Below, one piece after another: positions 1-9,100 of a DNA stretch of 55,289 nt (position 1 is the stretch's first letter; each line of letters opens with the position of its first letter). Origin of the DNA: Bacteroidia bacterium (GTDB lineage: Bacteria > Bacteroidota > Bacteroidia > UKL13-3); contig JALONK010000017.1 of the NCBI GenBank assembly GCA_025454975.1, positions 1 to 55,289 of the forward strand, given 5' to 3'. A model generated the notes under the pieces. It was not told where the DNA came from. It was given only the letters and a program-made list of their open reading frames with translations, and did no database searches. Position numbers and translations under genes: made by a program.

Positions 1-1
1 T

Positions 2-1615
2 TATGAAAAATTTGAACGTATTAATGATATTGAACTTGGAAGATTTATTTCGCCTTACGCAATTAACTTCCCTAAAACTTTTAAGTATGATTATATCTAC
101 GATGTAACTGATTATGCAGCTTTATTAACTGATTCAACAGAATTTAGGATAGTGTATGAAGGTTATTCATACGGATTTACGGCTACATGGGATATGATAT
201 TTGTAGAAGGAACTCCGGCGAGGGAAGTGATAGATATCGTGAATGTTTATAATGGTTATTATAACTATGGACAATCAACAAGTATTGAGCAAGCATTAAA
301 AGCAGTAAATTTTACGGTTCCTGCCGGAACCGCTTTAACAAGGGCTCGTATTATCATTACAGGACATGGAGGTGAACGCAATGAAAATTGTGCCGAGTTT
401 TGTGCGAAAAATATGTATTTGAATGTAAATAACCGATTAACTGCAACTCAATTGGTGTGGAAAGATGATTGCGGAGAAAATGCAATAATTGCTCAGCCGG
501 GTACTTGGGTTTACAATCGGGCAAATTGGTGTCCGGGTGAAAAAATTCGAGTGTATGATTATGATTTAACTACACTACAAGGAACCAATACCATTGATTT
601 AGATATGGAAGCATTTACAGCTAATGGCGCTGCGGGATATAATATTGCATTACAATTATTGCATTATAAAGCACCTAATTATGCAACAGATGCTTCAATA
701 GAAGAGGTGTTGTCACCAACCAATAATTTTTGGTATAATCGAACCAATCCGGTTTGTGGTGAAAGTAAATTTATCTTAAGAAATAATGGTTCTTCTACCT
801 TAACATCTGCCGAAATTTCAATTAAAATTGGTAACGGTACAACATTCACCTACAATTGGTTGGGTTCATTAACTACCGATAAAGAAACTACGGTTACTAT
901 AAAGGATTTACCTTGGCCATCTGATTTGTCTAACAATACCTTCAGGGTTTGGTTGAGCAAAATAAATGGAAATACAGCCGATGATAATACCTACAACAAT
1001 ACGAAGCAAACCAATTTTAATGTGCCATTGGTTTTGCCTGCTCAATTTATTATTGAAACCAGAACGAATGCTGTTCCACAACAAAACAGTTATCTAATAA
1101 CCGATATTAATGGGGATGTGGTGTTTAATAGAAGTTCTTATGCATCACCTAATACCATGTTTAGAGACACCTTTAATTTAAAGTTTGGTTGCTATAAATT
1201 AAAATTTAAAGATAGTGGAAATAATGGACTAGGTTGGTGGGCTGCCTCATCAGAAGGCAATGGAATGTTTCGTATTGTAAGTCCGCCACCTATTCGAGTA
1301 CTCAGGAATTTTGGTCTTGATTTCGGTAGTTCAATAGAATTAAACTTTATGGTAAACTTTGCTTTAGGTAATGAAGAATTACTTACTGCAGAGGAAATTG
1401 GAATTTATCCAAATCCGGCAAATCATTTGGTTGAAATTACGGGTTTACTTGCGCAACAAATTGATGTGCTGGATATGACAGGCAAAGTTTTTCAAACTGT
1501 TTTAAACAGTAACGAACTTCATACTATTAACTGGCCCACAGGTATGTATTTATTAAGAATTACTTCTGTTAAAGGGCAAGTTGTTGTTAAAAAATTATTG
1601 GTACAGCATCAATAA
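2..1615 (+). CDS. Secreted PNGase F-like glycosidase, 5'-truncated by the window edge, with T9SS sorting domain
   Basis: The reading frame is open from base 2 with no start, so the N-terminus lies outside the window; the GTG at 152 is internal. The protein resembles peptide-N-glycosidase F, which releases N-glycans from glycoproteins. The segments GHGGERNENCAEFC, VWKDDCG and GTWVYNRANWCPGEK match the C-terminal PNGase F fold with its disulfide cysteines. A middle region of Ig/CARDB-like beta strands follows. The last 75 or so residues begin with IYPNPAN and read like a type A T9SS sorting signal (DMTGKV, GMYLLRI), so the protein is probably exported and anchored at the cell surface. Catalytic residues of the N-terminal domain lie partly outside the window, so activity is inferred. 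Confidence 0.85.
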   Translation, partial: YEKFERINDIELGRFISPYAINFPKTFKYDYIYDVTDYAALLTDSTEFRIVYEGYSYGFTATWDMIFVEGTPAREVIDIVNVYNGYYNYGQSTSIEQALKAVNFTVPAGTALTRARIIITGHGGERNENCAEFCAKNMYLNVNNRLTATQLVWKDDCGENAIIAQPGTWVYNRANWCPGEKIRVYDYDLTTLQGTNTIDLDMEAFTANGAAGYNIALQLLHYKAPNYATDASIEEVLSPTNNFWYNRTNPVCGESKFILRNNGSSTLTSAEISIKIGNGTTFTYNWLGSLTTDKETTVTIKDLPWPSDLSNNTFRVWLSKINGNTADDNTYNNTKQTNFNVPLVLPAQFIIETRTNAVPQQNSYLITDINGDVVFNRSSYASPNTMFRDTFNLKFGCYKLKFKDSGNNGLGWWAASSEGNGMFRIVSPPPIRVLRNFGLDFGSSIELNFMVNFALGNEELLTAEEIGIYPNPANHLVEITGLLAQQIDVLDMTGKVFQTVLNSNELHTINWPTGMYLLRITSVKGQVVVKKLLVQHQ

Positions 1616-1624
1616 TAATATTTC

Positions 1625-2293
1625 TTGCAACCAACAACCGAGCATTTTATAAATATTCATTCGCATCGCAAACCTCAGTTAGCAAATGAGTTTGTGATTC
1701 GTAATTATATGATGTATGGTATTGGTATCAACATTCAAACTTTACCTTATTTAATTTGTGCCGGGCTTCATCCTTGGCATTTATCAAAATATAAGGAACG
1801 AGAGGCTGTAAATTTTTTAACTGATATTGTAACCGAATCAAAGGTTTGGGCAGTAGGTGAAATTGGATTAGACAGGGCGATTAATATACCTATATCCTTG
1901 CAACTCTCTTATTTTAATGCCCAATTGATGATTGCACGGGCGGTTAAAAAGCCTGTTATAATTCATGCTGTACGTACTTATAATGATTTTATACCTATTA
2001 TTAAAAAGGTAAGAGTGCCATTTATTTTTCATGGTTTTAATGGGAACTTACAATTGGCAAAAGAACTACTTAAGCATGGGGCCTTCCTTTCCGTAGGTAA
2101 ACATATCTTTAACGAGGCATGGCAAGATGTTTTTGCTCAAATTCCTTTAGAGCAATTATTTCTTGAAACCGATCGTTATTCCGACGTCACTATAGAAAAC
2201 ATTTATCAACGTGCTGCATTATTAAAAGATATCTCAGTTGATGAGTTGAAGTTGAAGCTGTTTTGTAATTTTGCAAACCTAAGCACAATATAA
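1625..2293 (+). CDS. TatD family metal-dependent hydrolase
   Basis: This 222-residue protein carries TatD amidohydrolase motifs in order: INIHSH (the HxH metal pair), AGLHPWHL, VGEIGLD (metal-bridging Glu), VIIHAV, FIFHGFNG and the late ETD motif LETDRY. TatD proteins are cytoplasmic metal-dependent deoxyribonucleases or related hydrolases. The protein is shorter than the usual 255-265 residues, as is common for the Bacteroidota branch. The only start near the motifs is TTG at 1625, just after the preceding stop, and HxH lies 12 residues in. It is 8 bp from tcdA and probably co-transcribed with it. Confidence 0.82.
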   Translation: MQPTTEHFINIHSHRKPQLANEFVIRNYMMYGIGINIQTLPYLICAGLHPWHLSKYKEREAVNFLTDIVTESKVWAVGEIGLDRAINIPISLQLSYFNAQLMIARAVKKPVIIHAVRTYNDFIPIIKKVRVPFIFHGFNGNLQLAKELLKHGAFLSVGKHIFNEAWQDVFAQIPLEQLFLETDRYSDVTIENIYQRAALLKDISVDELKLKLFCNFANLSTI

Positions 2294-2301
2294 CAATCGT
2301 A

Positions 2302-3036
2302 ATGAATAAAGAGATTAAGCCTTGGATGGGCAGAACCCAATTATTATTAGGTGAAACAAAACTCCATAAATTGGTGAATTCAAATGTGTTGGTAGTTGGC
2401 CTTGGTGGAGTAGGCGGTATTGCGGCCGAAATGATTGCCCGAACCGGAGTGGGTAAAATGACAATCGTTGATGCTGATACTGTAGAAGCAACGAACCGGA
2501 ATCGACAAATTCCGGCATTATCAAGTACCGAAGGTGTACTAAAAACTGAAGTGCTTGCGAAAAGATTATTGGATATTAATCCAGACTTAGATTTAACTGT
2601 TATTCCTGAGTACTTTAGAGACGATTTAACCCATAGGGTTTTAGATGAAGGGAAATTTGATTATGCACTTGATTGCATAGATACTTTAAGTCCTAAAGTG
2701 TTTTTCATAAAAGCTTGTATGGATAGAAATATCCCACTGGTGAGTAGTATGGGAGCCGGAAATAAAGTTGATCCTACACAAGTGCAAGTGGCAGATATTG
2801 CCGATAGTTATAATTGTCGTTTAGCAAAATATACCCGAAAGTATCTTCATAAGTTTGGTATTTATAAAGGTGTTAAAGTAGTGTTTAGTCCCGAAGAAGC
2901 AGGAATTGACGCAGGAGTTACCATTGTAGGAGCGCGTAATAAAAAATCGGCACCGGGCACTATCAGTTATATGCCTGCTGTATTTGGATGCGCGGTTGCA
3001 AGTGTAGCTATTCGCGATTTATATGAACGTGTATAG
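2302..3036 (+). CDS. tcdA: tRNA threonylcarbamoyladenosine dehydratase TcdA (CsdL)
   Basis: This is an E1/ThiF-like enzyme that uses ATP to cyclise tRNA t6A37 to ct6A. The nucleotide-binding loop VVGLGGVGG is at residues 31-39. It is followed by VDADTVEATNRNRQ, with the acidic residue and Arg that bind ATP, and by YALDCIDTLSPKV. The C-terminal GTISYMPAVFGCAVAS segment is typical of TcdA and separates it from MoeB and ThiF. Length (244 aa) fits the Bacteroidota form, which lacks the extended C-terminus of the E. coli protein. The ATG at 2302 follows the TatD gene by 8 bp. Confidence 0.9.
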   Translation: MNKEIKPWMGRTQLLLGETKLHKLVNSNVLVVGLGGVGGIAAEMIARTGVGKMTIVDADTVEATNRNRQIPALSSTEGVLKTEVLAKRLLDINPDLDLTVIPEYFRDDLTHRVLDEGKFDYALDCIDTLSPKVFFIKACMDRNIPLVSSMGAGNKVDPTQVQVADIADSYNCRLAKYTRKYLHKFGIYKGVKVVFSPEEAGIDAGVTIVGARNKKSAPGTISYMPAVFGCAVASVAIRDLYERV

Positions 3037-3138
3037 CTTGTTGATAATACTTCTCTTAATTAAGTCCTATGTCAGTTATGTAAATGCAAACATTTTACCA
3101 TATTTGCGCCACCTTAAATTGACCTAAAATTTATTGTT

Positions 3139-4368
3139 ATGAACAAAATTAAAGTAGCGAATCCTGTTGTGGAATTAGACGGCGATGAAATGACCCGTAT
3201 TATTTGGAAGTTTATTAAAGATAAATTGATACTTCCTTACTTAGAGCTTGATATTAAATATTACGACTTAGGTATGGAACACAGGGATGCTACAAATGAT
3301 CAAGTAACAATTGACGCTGCAGAGGCAATAAAAAAATATAATGTTGGGATCAAATGCGCAACAATCACACCTGATGAAGCACGTGTAAAAGAATTTAACC
3401 TAAAACAAATGTGGAAATCGCCTAACGGAACCATTAGAAATATTTTAGATGGCACCGTGTTTCGCGAACCTATTGTTTGTAAAAATGTACCAAGATTAGT
3501 GCCAAATTGGACTGCCCCAATTTGTATAGGCCGTCATGCGTTTGGCGACCAGTATCGTGCTACTGATTTTGTTACTAAAGGAAAGGGCAAACTAACCATC
3601 ACATTTGAAGGTGAAAACGGTGAAATCATTAAGCATGAAGTTTATCAATACAAAGACGATGGTGTTGCTTTAGCAATGTATAATACCGATGAAAGTATCA
3701 GAGGCTTTGCGCATGCTTGTTTTAACCAAGCTTTAGGTAAAGGTTGGCCACTCTATTTATCAACTAAAAATACCATTTTAAAAAAGTACGACGGTAGGTT
3801 TAAAGATATTTTTCAAGAAATTTATGAAGCCGATTATAAAGCAAAGTTTATAGAGAAGGGCATTGTTTATGAGCATAGATTAATTGATGATATGGTGGCA
3901 AGTGCCTTAAAATGGAATGGTAATTTTGTGTGGGCTTGCAAAAACTACGATGGTGATGTGCAGTCGGATACAGTAGCTCAAGGGTTTGGCTCGTTAGGTT
4001 TAATGACTTCCACCCTCGTAACTCCGGATGGAAAAACCATGGAGGCGGAAGCAGCTCACGGAACAGTTACTCGTCACTTTAGAGATCATCAAGCAGGCAA
4101 ACCAACATCTACAAATCCTATTGCATCAATTTTTGCATGGACACGCGGATTGGAATTTAGAGGCAAGCTGGATGGTAATCAGGCCTTGATTAATTTTTGT
4201 CAGACTTTAGAAACTGTTTGTGTTGAAACTGTTGAAAGCGGTAAAATGACAAAAGATTTGGCTGTTTGCATTCATGGTAATAAAGTAAACCATGGCGAAC
4301 ATTATTTATATACTCAAGAATTTTTAGATGAATTAGATAAAAATTTAAGGGCTAAATTAACAGCTTAA
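3139..4368 (+). CDS. icd: NADP-dependent isocitrate dehydrogenase (eukaryotic-type, IDH type II)
   Basis: This TCA-cycle enzyme oxidatively decarboxylates isocitrate to 2-oxoglutarate with NADP+. The 409-residue protein matches the homodimeric eukaryotic-like class: [12 protein letters not shown] near the N-terminus, [22 protein letters not shown] (substrate serine and Asn), the GTVFREPI arginine motif, IDDMVA with metal-binding Asp, and the NADP-binding [10 protein letters not shown]. It is preceded by about 100 bp of non-coding DNA and followed by a clear intrinsic terminator, so it is probably monocistronic. CATATTTG at 3099-3106 is one mismatch from the Bacteroidota TAnnTTTG box and could be its promoter. 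Confidence 0.95.
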   Translation: MNKIKVANPVVELDGDEMTRIIWKFIKDKLILPYLELDIKYYDLGMEHRDATNDQVTIDAAEAIKKYNVGIKCATITPDEARVKEFNLKQMWKSPNGTIRNILDGTVFREPIVCKNVPRLVPNWTAPICIGRHAFGDQYRATDFVTKGKGKLTITFEGENGEIIKHEVYQYKDDGVALAMYNTDESIRGFAHACFNQALGKGWPLYLSTKNTILKKYDGRFKDIFQEIYEADYKAKFIEKGIVYEHRLIDDMVASALKWNGNFVWACKNYDGDVQSDTVAQGFGSLGLMTSTLVTPDGKTMEAEAAHGTVTRHFRDHQAGKPTSTNPIASIFAWTRGLEFRGKLDGNQALINFCQTLETVCVETVESGKMTKDLAVCIHGNKVNHGEHYLYTQEFLDELDKNLRAKLTA

Positions 4369-4375
4369 TTAGCAT

Positions 4376-4404
4376 AAACGTCGGCAACAAACCGACGTTT
4401 TTTT
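4376..4404 (+). terminator. Intrinsic terminator after icd
   Basis: A perfect 9-bp stem AAACGTCGG / CCGACGTTT with a 7-nt loop runs into a T run just after the icd stop codon. It ends 26 bp before recO and separates the two transcripts. Confidence 0.85.
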
Positions 4405-4430
4405 ATGTTTACTTCTTTTAACTTGCAACC

Positions 4431-5165
4431 ATGCTTACTAAATGCAAAGCAATTATTATTAAGTCAATTGATTACAGCGAATCAAGTGTAATTGTTAAGT
4501 GCTTTACAAACCATTATGGCATGCAATCATATCTAATTAATGGGGTGAGAAAACAAAAAGGTGCGATTCGACCTTCACAGTTATTGCCTTTAAGTTTGTT
4601 AAACCTGGAAGCCTATCATCAACAAAATAAAAATTTACAACGCATTAAAGAATTGCGCTGCGAACCACAATTGAAACAATTGCACTTCCAAATGACAAAA
4701 AGTGCAATAGGTATGTTTATAGCCGAAGTAATATACAGAGCCGTTAAAGAAGAAAATCATCCGGATTCACAATTGTTTGAGTTTTTATTTCAATTTATTC
4801 AACTGTTAGATGAAGAAGATGAACAAGCTTTAGCGAATTTACCTTTATATTTTTTATTGCAAATAGCAAGGCTCATGGGTATAGCACCAAAATTTGAAAA
4901 TGTAGGAACCGGTACACTTGGATTTAATTTTAAGGATGGGCAGTTTGAGTGGTATGATGATAAAAATCCCTTTCAGTTTTCATTAGTAAGTAGCGAGTTA
5001 TTAATGCTTTGTTTGCCTGCCGGATATAATGAAATAAGGGAAATGCAAATTGCAGGAGTTCATCGCCGCCAGTTGATTCAAGATATTTTAATTTATTTTA
5101 ACGAACATATTTCCGGTTTTAGTAATATGAAAAGCCACGAAATATTGGCTACGGTTCTAGCCTAA
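4431..5165 (+). CDS. recO: DNA repair protein RecO
   Basis: RecO loads RecA with RecR during recombinational repair of gaps. The N-terminal OB fold is recognisable (CKAIIIKSIDYSESSVIVKCFT, then the GMQSYLINGVRKQ strand), followed by the helical domain with LPLSLLNLE and FIAEVIYRAV. At 244 residues it has family length. The zinc-finger cysteines found in some RecO proteins are not evident, as is usual in Bacteroidota. Its stop codon overlaps the convergent Spx/ArsC-like gene by 9 bp. Confidence 0.9.
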   Translation: MLTKCKAIIIKSIDYSESSVIVKCFTNHYGMQSYLINGVRKQKGAIRPSQLLPLSLLNLEAYHQQNKNLQRIKELRCEPQLKQLHFQMTKSAIGMFIAEVIYRAVKEENHPDSQLFEFLFQFIQLLDEEDEQALANLPLYFLLQIARLMGIAPKFENVGTGTLGFNFKDGQFEWYDDKNPFQFSLVSSELLMLCLPAGYNEIREMQIAGVHRRQLIQDILIYFNEHISGFSNMKSHEILATVLA

Positions 5166-5507
5166 CTCTTTTTCCCAATTCGCAGCATCAAATCCTAACA
5201 ATAATCTTTTTCCTGCTACAACAATCGGTCTTTTTATCATTGATGTATAAGCCATCATAAGTTTGATTCCGGTGGGATTTGATAATGCTTCTTTTTGTGA
5301 TACTTCATCAAGCTTCTTAAAAGTAGTTCCTTTTGTATTTATTAACTGATCAATATCGAACTCTTGTAACCATTGCTTGATGGTGGATTCATCAATCCCT
5401 AATTTTTTGTAGTCGTGAAATGTATATGCTATGCCATGATTATCTAACCACGTGAAAGCTTTTTTCATGGTGTCACAATTTTTTATTCCATATATTTTTA
5501 TAGCCAT
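5157..5507 (-). CDS. Spx/ArsC-like (YffB/MgsR-type) thioredoxin-fold protein
   Basis: This small cytoplasmic protein has an ArsC/Spx fold: MAIKIYGIKNCDTMKKAFTW puts a single cysteine in the NCDT active loop, followed by FHDYKK and later MIKRPIVV with the cis-Pro region. ArsC-family members are reductases or, like Spx, RNA polymerase-binding regulators; the sequence does not decide which. The ATG at 5507 gives 116 residues and starts directly on the family motif. A longer TTG start at 5531 exists but would overlap the upstream hydrolase gene. It lies downstream of the YheT-like gene and is probably in its operon. Confidence 0.82.
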   Translation of the reverse strand: MAIKIYGIKNCDTMKKAFTWLDNHGIAYTFHDYKKLGIDESTIKQWLQEFDIDQLINTKGTTFKKLDEVSQKEALSNPTGIKLMMAYTSMIKRPIVVAGKRLLLGFDAANWEKELG

Positions 5508-5520
5508 TGCGCTGATAGTT

Positions 5521-6465
5521 TTAGTCTTCAAAGAAATTAAAAATTACAGGTTCCAGCCAACTTTGTTTGCTGTTCATCATAAATCCTACATGCCCTCCAT
5601 GTGAGGTAAATATCCCATGTAAAAAAGGATGGTCTACGATTTCTTCATAAGGGAAGCAACCCGGATTTAAAAACGGATCATTTTTAGCATTTATTAATAA
5701 CGTTGGCACATCAATGGTGTTTAAGCTAAATATACTGGAACATTTATCCCAGTAATCATAAGCATCTTTAAAACCGTGAATTGGTGCGGTATAAGCATCA
5801 TCAAATTCTTTAAAATTTTTTATTTTATGTAATCCTTTTATGTCGAGTTGACCAGGGAATTGTTTGTGTTTTTTTAGAATTTTCTGCGATAGTGAGTTTA
5901 AAAATCGTTGCATATAAATACGGTTGGTTCCTTTGTCGAGTTCAAACGCCGAACCTTTTAAATCAACCGGAACCGAAACAGCCGCAGCAGCCACCAAATT
6001 ACCCGGCACCACACTTTTGTTGGATAAATACTTTAATAAAGCATTGCCGCCTAAACTAAAACCAATGGCATATAGTTGAGCATACTTTTTACTGATGAGT
6101 TGCAAATAGTAAGCTAAATCATCGGTGTAACCACTGTGGTATGAGGTTAGCTTGTTATTCATTTCACCGCCACAACTTCTGAAATTAATGGCATGTACAT
6201 CATATCCGTTATCAGCAAATAGTTTAGCAAAACCTTTAATGTATTGCGAGGCACTACTCCCCTCAAGTCCATGTATTAATACAACAGCTTTAGATTGATT
6301 ACGTTGTATACAATCAACCAGAAAAAAATCATCATCAGGGGTTGTTATTTTATTGCGTACATAATGCACTTCATGTTTCCTGAACAAAGCAGGAACAATA
6401 GTGGCAAAATGCTTGTTTTTATACAACAATCCGGCTTTTAAAACAGGGTAATCCGTTAATATCAT
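5521..6465 (-). CDS. YheT-type alpha/beta-hydrolase
   Basis: This 314-residue alpha/beta hydrolase belongs to the YheT/ABHD1-3 group. VVLIHGLEGSS forms the oxyanion loop, IGFSLGGNALLKYL is the nucleophile elbow with the catalytic Ser, LLINAKNDPFLNP holds the acid, and TSHGGHVGF holds the His. INFRSCGGEMN is typical of this branch. Bacterial substrates are poorly known and are probably ester lipids. There is no signal peptide, so it acts in the cytoplasm. It is first in a leftward pair with the Spx/ArsC-like gene, which starts 13 bp after this stop. Confidence 0.88.
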   Translation of the reverse strand: MILTDYPVLKAGLLYKNKHFATIVPALFRKHEVHYVRNKITTPDDDFFLVDCIQRNQSKAVVLIHGLEGSSASQYIKGFAKLFADNGYDVHAINFRSCGGEMNNKLTSYHSGYTDDLAYYLQLISKKYAQLYAIGFSLGGNALLKYLSNKSVVPGNLVAAAAVSVPVDLKGSAFELDKGTNRIYMQRFLNSLSQKILKKHKQFPGQLDIKGLHKIKNFKEFDDAYTAPIHGFKDAYDYWDKCSSIFSLNTIDVPTLLINAKNDPFLNPGCFPYEEIVDHPFLHGIFTSHGGHVGFMMNSKQSWLEPVIFNFFED

Positions 6466-6826
6466 CTCTGCTTACAAAGTTCTATACATTTTTGTGTGTT
6501 AACGGCATGCCGTCTGTGCTAAATATCTACGCTTTTACGGTATTTAATGTGGATTATCCTCTATGGCATTCGTTTTTATGAGTTTTGGCTTGTTTATCCC
6601 GCTTATCTCAGCCCGAAATAGTTTAGTTGATTCAAATTATATTTGATGAATTAACCATTGCCAATTCAGCATACATAGGTTGATAAAATTAATAAAGGTT
6701 TTATCTGCCCGGCTTCATATCAAGCGTATTTTTCATATTAGCAAATGAGTAAATACAACAACCTTCTGCATCCCGAAAAATAAAACTGATTTTAAAACCA
6801 AATTTAAACCTAACGGTTATTAGGTT
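6466..6826. other. Intergenic region (361 bp) between divergent genes, no gene seen
   Basis: No credible coding frame is present; the longest ATG frame near the right edge is only 11 codons. It must hold promoters for the leftward hydrolase and the rightward CRY-DASH gene. TATATTTG at 6638-6645 matches the Bacteroidota TAnnTTTG box but lacks an obvious -33 partner. A 12-bp palindrome ACGGCATGCCGT lies at 6502-6513 and has no assigned role. Confidence 0.5.
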
Positions 6827-8275
6827 ATGAATCGTTTAGTTTGGTTTAGGAATGATTTACGCGTGCACGACCACGAGCCATTATTTAAAGCGGCACAAAA
6901 AGGAAGGGTATTGGCTGTTTATTGCATTGATAACAGACATTTTCAGCCAACCTCATTAGGTTTTAAAAGGATGTCGGACCAACGCATGCGATTTTTATAT
7001 GAAAGCATAATAAATTTAAAACAAAATATTAATGCACTTGGTGGTAAATTATTAGTGGTAGTCGGACAACCCGAAGATATTATACCTGAATATTGCAAAA
7101 CCTACAAAATACAAGAGGTGTATTATCATCGTGAGGTTACTGATGAGGAAACAAAAGTTGAACAGCAAGTAGAGAAAAAATTGGCTGCTGCTGCCATACC
7201 ATTTACAGGCTTTTGGGGAAGTACGTTGTTTCATCTGGAAGATTTGCCATTTCCTGTTAAACATTTGCCGGATGTGTTTACTGATTTTAGGAAAAAAACG
7301 GAAAGGGAATCGGATGTAAGAAAAACTTTTCAGGTTTCCTCTATTACGCCGGTACCGGAAGTAGTTGAACATGAAATTCCCGAATTCTCCGAGTTAAAAC
7401 AAAACGTAACTTCATGTGCAGAAAAGTCGGTAATGTTATTTGTTGGTGGCGAAACAGCCGGTTTAAAAAGATTGGCTCATTTTATTTGGGAATCGCGGGC
7501 AATTAAAACGTATAAAGAAACACGCAATGGTTTATTGGGCGCTGATTATAGTTCAAAACTATCCCCTTGGTTAAGTTTAGGTTGTTTAAGTGCACGTAAA
7601 GTTTACGAAGAAATAAAGAAATACGAAGACCAATATACAGCTAACGACAGCACTTACTGGATGATTTTTGAATTGTTATGGCGTGATTATTTTCGATTTG
7701 TAGCCTTAAAACATGGTAATAAATTGTTTCATGTAAACGGTGTTCGACAAGTATTGGTGGACTATGACGACAATAGGGAAGTATTTAATAAATGGTGTAA
7801 CGGCGAAACCGGTATTCCATTTATTGATGCCAATATGCGTGAGTTAAAAACCTCAGGTTTTATGAGCAACCGTGGGCGACAAAATGTAGCTTCTTTTCTG
7901 GTGAAAAATCTAAATATAAATTGGCTTTGGGGGGCTATGTGGTTCGAATCGCAGTTGTTAGATTATGATCCATGCAGTAATTATGGCAACTGGTCGTACA
8001 TAGCAGGTGTTGGTAATGATCCAAGAAGCTTTAGGTACTTTAATTGTATTAAACAAGCCGGGGATTATGACTCGAAAGGCGATTATGTGAGGCATTGGTT
8101 AACCGAACTTCAACATATTCCGGGATTTAAAATAAACTATCCATATCAATTAACCTCCAACGAACAAAAGCATTACGGTTTTACTTTGGGTAAGGACTAT
8201 CCATTTCCTATTTTAGATATCGAACAATCAATCAAAAAGCTAGAACGCCAATCAAGGGCTGTTAGAAAAGCATAA
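6827..8275 (+). CDS. CRY-DASH cryptochrome / single-strand DNA photolyase
   Basis: This flavoprotein of the photolyase/cryptochrome family uses light to repair cyclobutane dimers, in CRY-DASH mainly in single-stranded DNA, and may also signal. The N-terminal antenna domain opens with LVWFRNDLRVHD. CRY-DASH marks include TDFRKKTE in the linker, LLGADYSSKLSPWLSLGCLS in the FAD domain, LLWRDYFRF, and the late SNRGRQNVASF and DYDPCSNYGNWSYIAGVGNDPR motifs. It is 482 residues, without the long eukaryotic tail. ATG 6827 directly precedes the antenna motif. The SRAP gene follows after about 45 bp, so the two DNA-damage genes may share a transcript. Confidence 0.93.
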   Translation: MNRLVWFRNDLRVHDHEPLFKAAQKGRVLAVYCIDNRHFQPTSLGFKRMSDQRMRFLYESIINLKQNINALGGKLLVVVGQPEDIIPEYCKTYKIQEVYYHREVTDEETKVEQQVEKKLAAAAIPFTGFWGSTLFHLEDLPFPVKHLPDVFTDFRKKTERESDVRKTFQVSSITPVPEVVEHEIPEFSELKQNVTSCAEKSVMLFVGGETAGLKRLAHFIWESRAIKTYKETRNGLLGADYSSKLSPWLSLGCLSARKVYEEIKKYEDQYTANDSTYWMIFELLWRDYFRFVALKHGNKLFHVNGVRQVLVDYDDNREVFNKWCNGETGIPFIDANMRELKTSGFMSNRGRQNVASFLVKNLNINWLWGAMWFESQLLDYDPCSNYGNWSYIAGVGNDPRSFRYFNCIKQAGDYDSKGDYVRHWLTELQHIPGFKINYPYQLTSNEQKHYGFTLGKDYPFPILDIEQSIKKLERQSRAVRKA

Positions 8276-8320
8276 GAGCCAATCAAATGTTGTATACTTG
8301 AATACTAAACAGATGCAAGT

Positions 8321-9100
8321 ATGTGTTATGATATTGCAAGCGCTACTCTTGCTAAATTAAAGTATGCACAACATAGGGCCGACGACCCTGAATACATCAA
8401 ACAAATTGAGGATGAATTGAAAAAAATATCAGCTTCATTACATCCTTACTACACAGTTAATGGTTTTGCTCATCCGGGGTTATTGGTATTTACCAACCAT
8501 CAACCATATTTGCCTCAAGTATTTTCGTGGGGATTAATCCCTTCTTGGAGTAGATCATTGGATGAAGCCATCGCATGCAGTCAGTTAACTATTAATGCAA
8601 GAGGTGAAACAATATTTACTAAGCCTACTTTTAAACAATCGGCACGCTTTAAAAGATGTTTGGTTTATGCTGATGGATTTTTTGAGTATTTTCACTTTAA
8701 CAAACAAGCTTATCCATTTTTTATCAAGCACCCTCTTGGTGATCCATTAATATTTGCAGGGTTATGGGATGAATGGGTAGATCAATCAACAGGAGTGCTT
8801 TACCAAACCTGCACCATTGTTACTACGGTTGCCAACCCGTTATTGAAAAAAATACACGTGAAGCCGGGTTTGGAAGAAGCACGTATGCCGGTGATTTTAA
8901 ACAAAAGTGAGCAAGATATTTGGCTGCAAACCTCAATTGATGAGCAAGATTCGTCATTGATTAATCCTTTATTAAAGCCTTATTCCGATCAACTTTTAGC
9001 GCACACGGTTAAAAAATTAAAAGGTAAACAAGCTCCGGGAAATTCACCTGAAGCTATCATGCCATTTGAATATCCTGAATTGGCTTTGTTAGGCATTTAG
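8321..9100 (+). CDS. SRAP-domain protein (YedK/HMCES-like) that crosslinks abasic sites
   Basis: SRAP proteins shield abasic sites in single-stranded DNA by forming a thiazolidine link through Cys2. The chosen ATG at 8321 places Cys at residue 2 (MCYD), which the chemistry requires. The substrate-binding Asn lies in INARGET (Asn92), the catalytic Glu in DGFFEYF, and the late His in KKIHVKPG, followed by ARMPVIL. The YedK version of the Glu motif is GFYEW, so this copy has a conservative F/Y change. It ends 4 bp inside the convergent aroA. Confidence 0.9.
   Translation: MCYDIASATLAKLKYAQHRADDPEYIKQIEDELKKISASLHPYYTVNGFAHPGLLVFTNHQPYLPQVFSWGLIPSWSRSLDEAIACSQLTINARGETIFTKPTFKQSARFKRCLVYADGFFEYFHFNKQAYPFFIKHPLGDPLIFAGLWDEWVDQSTGVLYQTCTIVTTVANPLLKKIHVKPGLEEARMPVILNKSEQDIWLQTSIDEQDSSLINPLLKPYSDQLLAHTVKKLKGKQAPGNSPEAIMPFEYPELALLGI

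Noticed and set aside
6502-6513. 12-bp palindrome ACGGCATGCCGT as an operator
   Set aside because: It occurs once, with no partner or conserved position, so chance cannot be excluded.
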